Shown one piece after another: positions 26,475 through 37,648 of a DNA stretch of 64,000 bases. Under the pieces are notes generated by a model that saw nothing but the letters and a program-made list of their open reading frames with translations, searched no databases and had not been told where the DNA came from. The DNA is from Adineta vaga (lineage: Eukaryota; Rotifera): assembly GCA_021613535.1 (NCBI GenBank), contig CP075493.1:11408001-11472000 (forward strand), read 5' to 3'. The translations under genes were made by a program, and so were the position numbers. The stretch's first letter is position 1. Every line of letters begins with the position of its first letter.

Positions 26475-27331
26475 CGAGAATTAGAGCAATAATTTACTAG
26501 CAGTTTTGCTATGAGTGAAACGTCAGCATTTATTAGTAAAGAAAAATTCTTTTTAAAACACATCGAATATTTGTTTGAAACGCTTTTGTGATCAAGCATA
26601 AAAAGAGAAAAAAAAATGCTCTGTTAAACGATGAATGGTTAACACCCATTTAGTTTCTCATTGAAATAAAACTTCTGTGGAAAATCATAAGTAATACCTC
26701 GTTCTATTCGCTCAAGTGTTTACTGGAAAATATGCGTATGCGCTTTTCTAAGGACATTTATTCGATAAGGAATATGAATATTAAAATCATCGAGATGATG
26801 TAGGTCATATAGTATAATAGAGAAAGTTAGCCACAATATTCAATTTGTTTTTGTATCTTTATAAATAATCGATCGATTGTTTTTCCACAAGTCCTACAGT
26901 ATTACCGTACTAAAGTTGTTGTTGGTGAATATAAATCATATGTGAACGACAACATTTAAATGCATCGAAACCTTAGTTCTACTCTAATGAATGAAGACAA
27001 TTAATCATTTGAATCTTTCTTTTTTTTCATCAATAATTATAATTTTCGAGTTTTCATTCTACGGAAAAAATCATACATTCATTTGTCTGGATTCATACAA
27101 ATTGTAGACGATGTTTTTTTCCTGATTATATAAGAAAGATACTTATAAAAGAATGTGAATCCATCAAGTATGTTGAAAACATCAGGACTCTACTTTAAAT
27201 GAACTATAGAATTTGTTTTACATGATTCTTTTCACTTATTTATACAATCGAAAGAACTATATTGTTTTAAATTTTATTTGTAGACATAACAAAAATTTAT
27301 CTTAGATTGGAATATTTCTCTTTGAAAAACA
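26475..27331. other. Divergent intergenic region
   Basis: About 860 bases lie between a minus-strand gene start and a plus-strand gene start, so this is likely a shared upstream region. It is AT-rich with short T-runs. No gene was recognised; the 66-residue minus frame at 26399-26599 is unsupported. Confidence 0.45.
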
Positions 27332-28237
27332 ATGTCAAATTTGATTAAGCTTTTATTCTTATTTATATTCGAAATTCCAGCAATATGTGTATCAATCGTT
27401 ATGTTTGTGTACTTTTTCACAAATTCATTTGTTCGTTTAAAACCTAAAAATCACATTTGGATTTTTCTTCTTTTTTTTAATTTTATTCAATTAATAGTTC
27501 TTATGCCTATGCCAATTAGTTTTTATTATCATGAAAAAGTATGGCCAGCAACAAATGCTTATTGTGTTTGGTGGACTTGGTATGAATATTCATCAAATGC
27601 AGCTAGCTTAATTTTAATGGCATGGGCATCAATTGAACGGTATTTTTTTATATTTTATCCGAGATTTTTACTTGGAACGTGTTGGAAAATATGGTTATAT
27701 CATTTCATCCCAATACTTTTTTGTATTCTATGGCCATCCTTATGGTATTTTGCTGTCGCTGTTATTAGTCCAGATTGTGAAAATAAATGGGAGTATAATC
27801 GAGTTATTTGTGGTGTACCATGTTTTACATCAGTTCATGGCGGAATTGTTGGTGTTCTTCATTTACTTTTTAATGTTTTAATTCCAATTATAATTCTTGT
27901 TAGTACGAATATAACACTTATAACTCGTGTTATCTATGAAAAATTATCACGTAATCAAATTGTGAATTGGCGTCGTCATCGGAAAATGGCATTTCAATTA
28001 TGGTTTGTTTCATCTCTTTATATGACCGGCTGGTTACCATTGACATTTGTGGGTTTAATTCAATTCACTGTACAACCTAAATTCATGCTTGAACAATTAT
28101 CAACCATCTATTTTATTCTGTATTTTGTTCCACTTCTCTTACCATTTGTTTGTGCATGTTTATTTCCTGATGTTATTAAAGTCACACGCGAATCTGTGAA
28201 ACGACGAATAGCAAATCGAGTGATGACATCAGCATAG
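27332..28237 (+). CDS. Rhodopsin-like seven-transmembrane receptor
   Basis: A single exon encodes 301 residues with seven hydrophobic segments. The third ends in SIERYFFIFYP near residue 103, the equivalent of the D/E-R-Y motif followed by the intracellular loop proline. A cysteine before TM3 (NAYCVWW) and cysteines in the second extracellular loop (RVICGVPC) could form the usual disulphide. TM6 carries the tryptophan-proline (GWLP). The NPxxY region is divergent (LLLPFVCACLFPDVIK). The ligand cannot be predicted. Bdelloids carry large families of such short intronless receptors (general knowledge of the group). The frame is intact. Confidence 0.85.
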   Translation: MSNLIKLLFLFIFEIPAICVSIVMFVYFFTNSFVRLKPKNHIWIFLLFFNFIQLIVLMPMPISFYYHEKVWPATNAYCVWWTWYEYSSNAASLILMAWASIERYFFIFYPRFLLGTCWKIWLYHFIPILFCILWPSLWYFAVAVISPDCENKWEYNRVICGVPCFTSVHGGIVGVLHLLFNVLIPIIILVSTNITLITRVIYEKLSRNQIVNWRRHRKMAFQLWFVSSLYMTGWLPLTFVGLIQFTVQPKFMLEQLSTIYFILYFVPLLLPFVCACLFPDVIKVTRESVKRRIANRVMTSA

Positions 28238-28714
28238 CTTTGTTTTTGTTTCATAGTATTTAGTAAATCCAAATCTCATCTTATCCTTAGAGATATTATT
28301 AATAAAATACGCAAACCTAAGGTACAAACTCTTCGTTCAAAAAAGTCGAATTCATTATTGTAAATAAAAGGTTTATCGTTTGTTCATTTTCTTATTCGAT
28401 GAAGTTATATACATCATTACTCGTATGACATCACTATAGTTAATTATATATTTTGATATAATCACTAAATATATTTTTCATTATCTTCTGCTAAAGGATT
28501 GGAATCTTTCTCCATCTGTAGGAATGATAAGAGAGAAAAGAATACTCTTTGATAAAAAACGCATTGGTATGTACAGAACGCAAAAGAAAAATATAATACC
28601 ATGTGATGATGTTATGCGTCGTCATTTCTTTTTTTTTGTGTTGCATGCTGACAGAGCATTTTTGTTTCTTCAACATATATTGTTCTGACGATTGTCAGTG
28701 ATTACGATACAAAA
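28238..28714. other. Intergenic region upstream of the glutathionylspermidine gene
   Basis: AT-rich, 477 bases, no gene seen. It contains the 3' region of the GPCR and the presumed promoter of the next plus-strand gene. Confidence 0.4.
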
Positions 28715-30565
28715 ATGGAAACCAATGAACTCGTACGAGCACCATTCAATCAAATTCTTGGTACAGCGTTTGCAAATGTTCCAGCCTATTCGAATACCGA
28801 CGATGGAGTGTTCCATATCGAACGTCATTATATGCATGGAATCTTTCTCGGTGTTAAATGGCAATGTGTCGAATATGCACGTCGGTGGTTATTATTGAAA
28901 AAAAGTTGTGTCTTTAAAAGTGTTCGTTTTGCTGCAGATATTTGGACGCAATTAACGTATGTTGAACGTATTACAGATGGAAAACAATTTCCTTTAAAAC
29001 CATATCCAAATGGTTCGCCAACAAAACCTAAAATTGACTCGTTTCTCATATATTCGATTAGTGAAGAACAACCTGTCGGTCATATTGCTGTTATTTGTGA
29101 TGTTGGACCGAATTATATTCGTATTGCTGAACAAAACAATAAATTTCATTATTGGAATGGTGAATATGCTCGTGAAATTCTCATGATAGAAAAAGATGGT
29201 CTATATTATCTTGAAGATGAAGATCCTATGCATGGTTGGATGGAAATTGAAGATGATAAAAATGAATTAAAACCTTTGGATGAATCAGTGATAAATATGA
29301 TTCATCCACAATACAAACAACGTCTTCCTATCGGTAAATTTGAACGACGTGTTAGTCCCGAAAAAACGACTGATATAAAAGATTCATGGTTAGATGAAAA
29401 TAATTCAGCAGAAAAGTTTTATATTGAACATTTTCGTAAACATTTCGAACAAATAAATCATTCTTCAAATCATTTACTCTATTACAAAATTAATGTCGAT
29501 TTTCTTCTGACGATTGCTGAAACATCCAATGAATTACATCGAATGTTTCTCGAAGCCACTAATCGTGTTATTCAAGACGATGATTTACTAACACGTTTTG
29601 GAATTCCGAAAATATTTTGGAATCGTATTCGTCATTCGTGGAATCATGAACAAAATCAATGTATGACCGGTCGATTTGATTTGGGATTTGATGGACATCA
29701 AGTTAAAGTATATGAATACAATGCCGATACTGCAACAACACTTTTCGAAGGTGCTATTCTTCAGAAAAAATGGGCAGAATCGGTTAAATTACCATCGAAT
29801 TTTACATCAAGTCGACGGCTGCATCAGATCTTAGTTAATAATTGGAAACATATGGAAATTACCAATCGAGTACATCTATTGATCGATGATAGTAAAGATG
29901 AAATGCTCACTGCTCTCTATATGCAAAATGTATTAAAAGAAGCTAATATCGAATCGAAACTTTATGTTGGTACGAACCAATTCTATTGGAAAGATGAAAC
30001 TATTATTGATGATGATGGTGAAACAGTTGAATTTGTTTGGAAATTATGGATGTGGGATAGTGTTTTACATAATGAATATTCTACCGAACATTCTAATGGT
30101 CAACATCCACAAATAGGTGATATTTTATTACATAAACAAATCAAAATCATCGAACCATTATGGAAAGTTATAACAAATAATAAAGCACTTCTAGCAGTTC
30201 TATGGCAGACGTATCCAAATCATCCAAATCTACTTCGTACTGAATGGAAACTAACCGATGAATTGAAGCAGTTATCATTTGTGAAAAAACCAATTGTTGG
30301 TCGTTGTAGTCATAATATTACAATATATGATGCGAAGAATGATGAATCAATTATTGCTGAAACAAAAGGTAATTTTTCATCGTACGATAATATTTATCAA
30401 GAATTTTTTCTCGCGACTAATTATAATGGACATCATCCTGTCATAAGCAGTTGGGTAATTCGAGAAAAATTTGGTGGATTTGTTGTACGAGAAGATGAAA
30501 ATTTAATTACTAATAATCATAGTTCAGTTGTACCGTGTTGTATTGTTTGGGAAGAAGAAAAATAA
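28715..30565 (+). CDS. gss: Bifunctional glutathionylspermidine synthetase/amidase
   Basis: An intronless 616-residue protein, nearly the length of bacterial Gss (about 619). The N-terminal CHAP-type amidase domain (about residues 25-200) has the nucleophile in KWQCVEYARRWLL and the histidine in GHIAVI. The C-terminal ATP-grasp synthetase domain follows, with GRFDLGFDG, KVYEYNADTATT, GRCSHNIT and a closing region with SSWVIREKFGG. The enzyme joins glutathione to spermidine using ATP and can hydrolyse the product; in trypanosomatids this pathway leads to trypanothione. Animals normally lack it, so horizontal acquisition is inferred, which agrees with published reports of foreign trypanothione-type enzymes in bdelloids. 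It has no introns, unlike several neighbours, and no frame damage. A role in redox defence during desiccation is plausible but not shown by sequence. Confidence 0.93.
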   Translation: METNELVRAPFNQILGTAFANVPAYSNTDDGVFHIERHYMHGIFLGVKWQCVEYARRWLLLKKSCVFKSVRFAADIWTQLTYVERITDGKQFPLKPYPNGSPTKPKIDSFLIYSISEEQPVGHIAVICDVGPNYIRIAEQNNKFHYWNGEYAREILMIEKDGLYYLEDEDPMHGWMEIEDDKNELKPLDESVINMIHPQYKQRLPIGKFERRVSPEKTTDIKDSWLDENNSAEKFYIEHFRKHFEQINHSSNHLLYYKINVDFLLTIAETSNELHRMFLEATNRVIQDDDLLTRFGIPKIFWNRIRHSWNHEQNQCMTGRFDLGFDGHQVKVYEYNADTATTLFEGAILQKKWAESVKLPSNFTSSRRLHQILVNNWKHMEITNRVHLLIDDSKDEMLTALYMQNVLKEANIESKLYVGTNQFYWKDETIIDDDGETVEFVWKLWMWDSVLHNEYSTEHSNGQHPQIGDILLHKQIKIIEPLWKVITNNKALLAVLWQTYPNHPNLLRTEWKLTDELKQLSFVKKPIVGRCSHNITIYDAKNDESIIAETKGNFSSYDNIYQEFFLATNYNGHHPVISSWVIREKFGGFVVREDENLITNNHSSVVPCCIVWEEEK

Positions 30566-31495
30566 AACTATAGTATAATCCTCTTTTGCATATCATTCTA
30601 ACCTCAGATATTTTTCCTACTCTTCAGTATCGAGTTGATACGCTTGATTGCATGCTAATGATTTCATATACATACATATTACTAGCAACGAAAATAATCG
30701 ACATGCATAGCTTTGTATTAGACACAATAAAAAGCTCCAGAAGGTGAATTAGGAAGTTATATCCTATGTTTCCGGAACTGATTCCTAGATTGAAATTGGT
30801 TCCGTGATATATGGTCAGCGTCACCGATTACAAAATATTTTCTATTTATGTCATTCAAATCATTTCTTTCAAGTATAGTCTTTCTTATATAAAGTCATGA
30901 ACAGATGTCAGCTAATAATTCTTCTTAGTTCTTTCTGTGTGTCTAACAAGCATCAGTATATAATCAGAATAGTCAAATAACAAATCGCTCACTTGTTCGT
31001 TGGTCGTATCCAGGTGTGTTTTATTAATATGTCAAGTGATGTTGAATTTCATCTGTTCTTTGGTCGATGATTATTATACAGATTTGATTGAACAGAACTG
31101 GTTTTAACATATATACATGCAAAATGTCGAGTACCAAAATGCAATAGAATCGTCCGCACTAACGAAATTCAAAATGAGTTTTCAATGAACATTATGATGA
31201 TGCATCTTTTCATCATTCGATAAATAAGACAAAAAATTCTTTTTATTGAAGAAATGAATAGTGAAGCATTGACAAATATGAGAATATAGCAACCGACTAC
31301 TTCAATAAATACATTGCTTCTCGTCTATAATTCTTTTTTTTTTAAATCGCTGACTATTTCCATATTCATGATATATGATAATCTAATAAATGGAATACCA
31401 ACTTTTACACAAGAAACATAATAAATCTGTCAGTTTTGCTTTGATTGAATGAGAAGAAAGAAGTAAAGAAGTAAAAGTGTTCATTTCATTCCAAT
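30566..31495. other. 930-base intergenic region
   Basis: No gene, repeat family or RNA was recognised between the glutathionylspermidine gene and the LDLa/EGF/7TM gene. It contains scattered T-runs and AT-rich sequence only. Confidence 0.45.
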
Positions 31496-34400
31496 ATGTT
31501 CTCACTACTTACCTACTTATTTCTATTATTGATGCCGCATCTGCCAATGAACAATGCCCAATTTCATCTATACCAGACGAAATTTGCAGAAACTGATGGG
31601 GATTATGATTGCTTGGATCACTATGCGGCACATATGTTTTCGAGTATTCTGTATGGGAATATAAATCGACAAGAACATTATATAATTCCATATTGTCGGC
31701 GAGATCAATTACACGATGAATTTACGGCAGAACAAGATCAAATTCAGTCATTTACATTTGAAACTTTAAAGGAACGAAATGTCAGTAGTGATCAACTCTA
31801 TCAATGGTCAGCACCACTCGATCTAGTTGAAGAATATGAAGCTTTTGTTCTAAATAATGAAACAAGAAGCAGTTTGATTCGCTTTTACAATTGTTCTTTG
31901 TCAAGACGTTTTGGTCAATATTGTCAATATTTCTTCAAAGGAAGAGTAAGTAAAATATATTTAGTAAATCAACTATGGCTGTTCAACGAATATTCTGTAA
32001 TAAACCAAAATGATTCCATATTAATACAGAAATTTTACTTTCAATTTATTAATTTTTTTATCGATTAGGAAGAAATAATCAATAGATTTTAAAGTCTTTT
32101 TTTTCCAGGAACTATCAAGCCAACTATTCGATGACATTGTTGCAATGGCTCATCAGAATACTAGGCCTACAAAGGGAACATGTTTCATACATTTGAAATG
32201 TACTCGTACTTTTAATATAACTTGGTGTCTTGATTGGCGAGAAATTTGTGATGGTATCGTTCATTGTTGGCCGGATGCTATTGATGAACAGTATTGTGAT
32301 GAGCTGGAAGCAAATGAATGTGATATCAATGAATATCGATGTCGAAATGGCCAATGTATTCCGAAAGATTTCCTACTTGATAATCATGTAACAGTAGATT
32401 GTCTTGACGGAACAGATGAATCGACTGCACTTGACGTTTCGAGGAATACAATATGCATGAGAAGCAATGGAATTTTTATATGTGAAGACACTACTTGTTC
32501 ACGTACTTCAATAATCTGTTGGCCGGTAGATTGTCGTCGTACACGATCATGTCGAGCAGAAAACAATAAGATCTTTGGTCGTGCAATTCTGTCACGTACG
32601 GCAAATCGTCATATCTCTGAGAAATGTTGGTTGACGATGATTTGTATAGTGCAGATGTCTCATATTGTCTCTCTGGTAAGTTTCTGATTTTATCATCTTT
32701 TCTTTTTCATATTGCATAAGAATTCGTCTTTCCGAAGTATTTGAGTCGTTTTCGCATACAGTTTCGTTTCCTCGAAAATATATAGGTGAAAGCACGGAGC
32801 ACACGATAAAATGTCAATATAATCGTTGTTTTTGATCTAATTTTGAAATATGTAACAAATATTTTGCTTTTTCAAATTGATTATAGAACGATCCACACTA
32901 TACTGATTTTCTCAACAATACGTGCGACGATTTTTGTGGGAAATCTAGAGGTAAATATTGCATACCCAAAATTCGAAAATATTGTCCGCAATCATTTGAA
33001 TTTCCTGCTCAACCAATCAGTCATGGTCATCTTTATCTTGTCTATTCTTGGAATCGGACAGTTTCTGATGAAATAGACTATGTTTTACCTGAATACGTAT
33101 GTTATAGCGCAGAGTTATGTGGAAATTTATCTGGAACAGTTTATCTCCAAAAAGAGAGTGATAATAGTAAACTTTCCTGTCTTCATATCAGTATTTTGAA
33201 TGACACGAGCGCAGTTTCGTGGATAGCAAAGATATCACAGCTAACAGTGCGCTTTTTCGGATGTGCTAAGATAAATAATGAGAGAAAAGATTGCTCTATA
33301 GAGAATATGTTTCGTTGTGGTCAAAAATGTATTTCGAAACATCGTCTTGTCGACTATAGACGAGATTGTATGGATAATAGTGACGAAGCGTTCAATGGTA
33401 GTTGTAGTATTAATAATAATCATCATCGGACCATTTGTACGATTGCAAAGAAAAATATTACACAATGTATCGAAACTCCCTTACATCCGGAATCAACTAT
33501 ATCGCATGGAAAACAAGTTGGAGGTTGTTTAAAACCCAGAGGACTGATTCATTTTCCGACTCTATGTGATGGTTTCGTTGAAAATGAATATCGAACATTC
33601 GATGGAACTATCGAAACTGATGAAAGTAATTGTGATCAGTGGTTATGTGACAATCAATATACACGTTGTGATGGAACATGGAATTGTTTGAATGGAATAG
33701 ATGAAGCAGATTGTGCAAATGCACTTTTTTCACTTTGCAAAGCTGATGAACATCCTTGTTTATCACCATATAAAGCTGAATTGTTTTGTTTGTCTATTAA
33801 TCAAAGTGGAAATGGAATTATAGACTGTTTAGGAGCAACAGATGAACGTCACATATGCCGAAAGCTAGATAGTCAATATCATTGCTGGAATCATACTGAT
33901 GAAAATATACTGTTGAATTCGTAAGTTTATTTCATTTCAATATGTGTTTTCTACAATTTACAATTTTATTTAGAACAATAACAGATCTCAAACAAGAAAA
34001 ATGTATTGATCTCGATGAATTATGTGATGGGAAAATCGATTGTCCAATACATGGTGATGATGAAATGGGCTCATTATGTCAAGAAAATCGCTATAGAGAC
34101 GATTACTGTATGAATTTCGCGAGTGGTCTCGGCCATCTTGGAATCTTAATAGAATCTACTCTATTATGTCAGTTGGAAGAATCAATAAAACTGGCTTCAT
34201 CGAAATTAAGTAATACTTTAGCATATTTTACATTATCAAATTATAGCGTTCGTCCACCTTTGGAAACCAAGACATTTCTTTCAAGAAAGCTTATGCATTC
34301 TACTTTCGTTAAGGAGCATGATTCGAACTTAATAAATGAACGACAGGCAAATATACTACTCGAAGATAACTGTCATGGAGGAGTTCCTATATATATGTTA

Positions 34401-36788
34401 CGCAATGGATCAGTCGAAGCATCCAACAATAATTTGTACATAAGATGCTTATGTCCACCCAGCCTCTATGGTCCTCAATGTCAATATCAAAATCAACGCC
34501 TCAGTGTAATTTTACAAATCGGTGCGCTTAACAGACGTAATCCATTTATTTTCATTATCTTTCTTTTGGATGATGATAGCGAACAAGTTATTCATTCGTA
34601 TCATCGAATATCCTATGTATCAATTCGCGATTGTGCTACAAAATTCATCTTTAATCTTCTTTATAATGCACGCCCTAAGAATATCAATCGAAATTCATTT
34701 ATCCGTATTGATGTTTTTGAAACAATTGGTCTTATATATCGTGCAAGTTGGAAATATCCTATAAAGTTTCCATTTTTACCTGTATACACACTTGCAATCA
34801 AATTGACGATACCTCCCCAACGCATATCATCTTTTATTCGTTGCTCTTTAAAGTGTGGAGTTCATGGTCAATGTGGCATCTATATGAATACAAATGATTT
34901 CTTTTGTCACTGTAAAGCAGGATGGTGGGGCCAATTCTGTACGAATCCATATAAATGTCATTGTTCTTCTGATTCACTTTGTGTAGGTTTTACTTCATTA
35001 AATAATCGATCGATATGTGTGTGTCCACTAGAAAAATTTGGATTACGGTGTTATCTGTCGAACCGAGTTTGCCAGTTAAAAGATGTGAAAAAGTGTAGAA
35101 ATGATGGTCTGTGTATACCTCGTGATCGTCGAATTCTTATCGATCAAGATACAATCTGTTTATGTCCAGAAAGTTATTATGGTGATCGATGTGAGAAAAA
35201 TCAAACAAGACTTGCTATTTCATTTGTTTCATTCTCTTCAATACCTGCGCATATTCATCTTCATTTTATTTCTGTTCCACCTCGTCGAAGTCCACATGAG
35301 CGTGCAACAACTTTCGTTAAGGTTCCACTTGCTGACACATCCGTCAGTATCTATTGGAGTACTCCATTTAATATTATTTTTGCTCAAATTGATGATAATA
35401 TTTACAGACTTCTTGTTCAACCGGATCATGTACTGTTGCCCATTTATTCTTTATCAATCAAATCTTCTCAACGATGTCCATTAGTTCGAGAAGTGTTAGA
35501 CGAAACAACTGCATCTTTTCCACCGATCGTAAAATTCTATCATGTGCCATGTCAAAAACAACCAGAATTGGAATGTTTTCATGATAATGAACTATATATC
35601 TGCCTCTGCACGCATGATCGTCGTGCTAATTGTTTAACTTTTAATTTTCAAATGGAATATAATTGTCAAGGATTTAGCTACTGTGAAAACGGTGGTCTTT
35701 GCTTTCAAAACAATGCTACTTGTCCAGTAACAAGTATATGCGCGTGTCGACAATGTTTTTTTGGTGATCGATGTCAATTTTCTTCGCAAGGATTCGGTCT
35801 ATCACTTGATGCCATTCTCGGCTATCAAGTTCAGCCATATGTTTCTTTCTGTGAGCAATGGTCAATAATTAAAATAGGTACAGGTATTACTACTATCATG
35901 TTAGTTCTCAGTCTTGTTAATGGAATACTTTCGATAATAACGTTTCTTAGCAAGAAAACTCGACAAACCGGTTGTGGTATCTATCTACTTGTTGCCTCGA
36001 TAATATCTGTTCTAACGATGATTATGTTTGCATTGAAATTTGGTTTTCTGGTATCGAATCAGATGCATGGCAATAACAACGGATTTAATTTATATGTTCA
36101 ATGTATTTCAATTGATTATTTGCTTAAAGTATTGTTACTAATGAATGATTGGTTGTATGCTTGTGTCGCAATCGAACGATCACTCACTGCTATTCGCGGA
36201 ATTAGTTTCAATAAACAATTTAATCGAAGAGTAGCCAAATGGATTACTTTGATTCTATTGCTTTCTGTTTGTGGTTCGTATATACACGAACCTTTGTATC
36301 GTGAATTGATGGAAGATGAAACAGAAAAACGAATCTGGTGTATTGTTCGTTATCCACCCGCATTATCCGTCAAACTGACAACTTATACATCAATTATAAG
36401 TATGATTCATTTTCTTGGTCCTTTTTCTATTAACATAATTTCTGCATTGATTATTATTTTTAAAACAACTCAAATGCATTGGAAAGCTCACCAACAAAAT
36501 AGATATTATAAACAACTTCATAGGCAATTTCTCAAACATAAACATTTAATTATCACTCCTTTAGCTATCGTTATTTTGGCACTGCCTCGTCTAATCTTTG
36601 CATTTGTTCTCGAATGTATGAAATCTGCTCGTGATTCTGTATCACTCTTTGTAGTCGGCTATTTCATTTCATTTATACCACCGTTACTTACCTTTACAGT
36701 TTTCATTTTACCATCAAAAACGTACATGAAAGAATTCAAAGTGGCGATTCGATCGATACAAAAGATCAAAATGCGATTATGTCAGTAG
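31496..36788 (+). CDS. LDLa/EGF-repeat receptor with rhodopsin-like 7TM C-terminus
   Basis: I read six exons: 31496-31945, 32109-32675, 32721-32851, 32887-33920, 33974-36788 plus small uncertainties. A signal peptide is followed by a long ectodomain. It has LDL-receptor class A repeats (WCLDWREICDGIVHCWPDAI, ECDINEYRCRNGQC, MFRCGQKCISKHRL, KCIDLDELCDGKIDC) and then EGF modules (CLCPPSLYGPQC, CGVHGQCGIYMN, CRNDGLCIPR, CENGGLCFQNN). The last about 310 residues form seven membrane segments with AIERSLTAIRG at the end of TM3. Such chimeras are a bdelloid-typical receptor class; the ligand is unknown. The last two exons (about 1,280 residues) are clean. Between 32620 and 32830 the frame shifts three times: near 32625, in an AT run near 32783, and in a T-run at about 32826. 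Removing one unit at the last two sites restores LDLa-like sequence, so sequence error or early decay is likely. Confidence 0.72.
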
Positions 36789-36908
36789 ACAGAAAGATAA
36801 CTTTTCCCTCTATACAAATATACGTTTTCTCCTTGTATTGTATTCTTGTATTTAGCAATGATTTTCCACAATAATTCCCTCCAGACTACCGGTAATATGT
36901 AGCGCTAA

Positions 36909-37181
36909 TTAAGTCATTTGTAAACATCTTTCATGAGCATCACCTAAACACCACGCTTACTACCACGATCATTCATATTATGTTGTCCATTATAGAATAC
37001 TTTGATGATCATTAAATGGTATATGATAAATACCAGGCGCAAGAGTAACTGAATCCAATTTCCCATTATGATGAGCACACATGCTAGTCGATTGAAGTAA
37101 ACTTGCATCATCAGGAGTAATTATTTTACATTGCACAATTACTTCATAAACACAAACAATAAAAATAATCTTCTGCCACAT
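36909..37181 (-). CDS. Tiny two-exon secreted Cys protein, single-VWC-like
   Basis: Exon 1 is 37001-37181 and exon 2 is 36909-36955, joined across a 45-base GT..AG intron to give 75 residues. A signal peptide (MWQKIIFIVCVYEVIVQC) is followed by a short cysteine-bearing mature part: SMCAHHNGK, then across the splice NDHQTWCLGDAHERC, then LQMT and stop. The CLGDxxxRC ending and the C...NGK start resemble a reduced single von Willebrand factor C domain, the class of small secreted proteins linked in arthropods to responses to diet and infection. The second exon is only 47 bases, so the gene is easy to miss. Family assignment is tentative; the splice keeps frame exactly. Confidence 0.5.
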
Positions 37182-37648
37182 TGTTTTTCTTCAAGAAATA
37201 TATTAAAAAAGATTTTTCTATTCCTATATAAATGTGTTCTTTAGAATCAATCCTCTTCATTCTATAAAGCAAGAAAATACTACTTACAACTATAGGCTTT
37301 GAAATCGATGTATATTCAAGTGCAGAAACTTATTTAATGTACCAAGATAATGTCAATCAAGTTGCTATTGTCACACCAATTTAAACTTTCGTAATTTTAT
37401 TTCAATCATCGAAAATGCAGAATAATACATCTATATCTGTATAGTTCTAATGAAAAAACAACGATCAAACTTCATACTCATCCTACCGATACATTCACAC
37501 ATATGATTTACTCTACTTTAGTATAATTATCTTTTAGCCTACGAGTTAATCATCTTCTATATTCGTCATCCATTAAAATACCAAAATATTTATTCACACT
37601 TTAAGTTTTCATTTTGGAAAAAATCAAAACAATACGAAAACAAATGGG
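37182..37648. other. Intergenic region
   Basis: About 470 AT-rich bases lie between the start of the tiny secreted gene and the end of the KH-macro-TIR gene, both on the minus strand. No gene was seen. Confidence 0.4.

Noticed and set aside
35101-35484. 127-residue plus-strand frame rich in Leu/Phe/Val
   Set aside because: It is a shifted reading of the EGF region of the LDLa/EGF/7TM gene, whose own frame is open for 948 residues.
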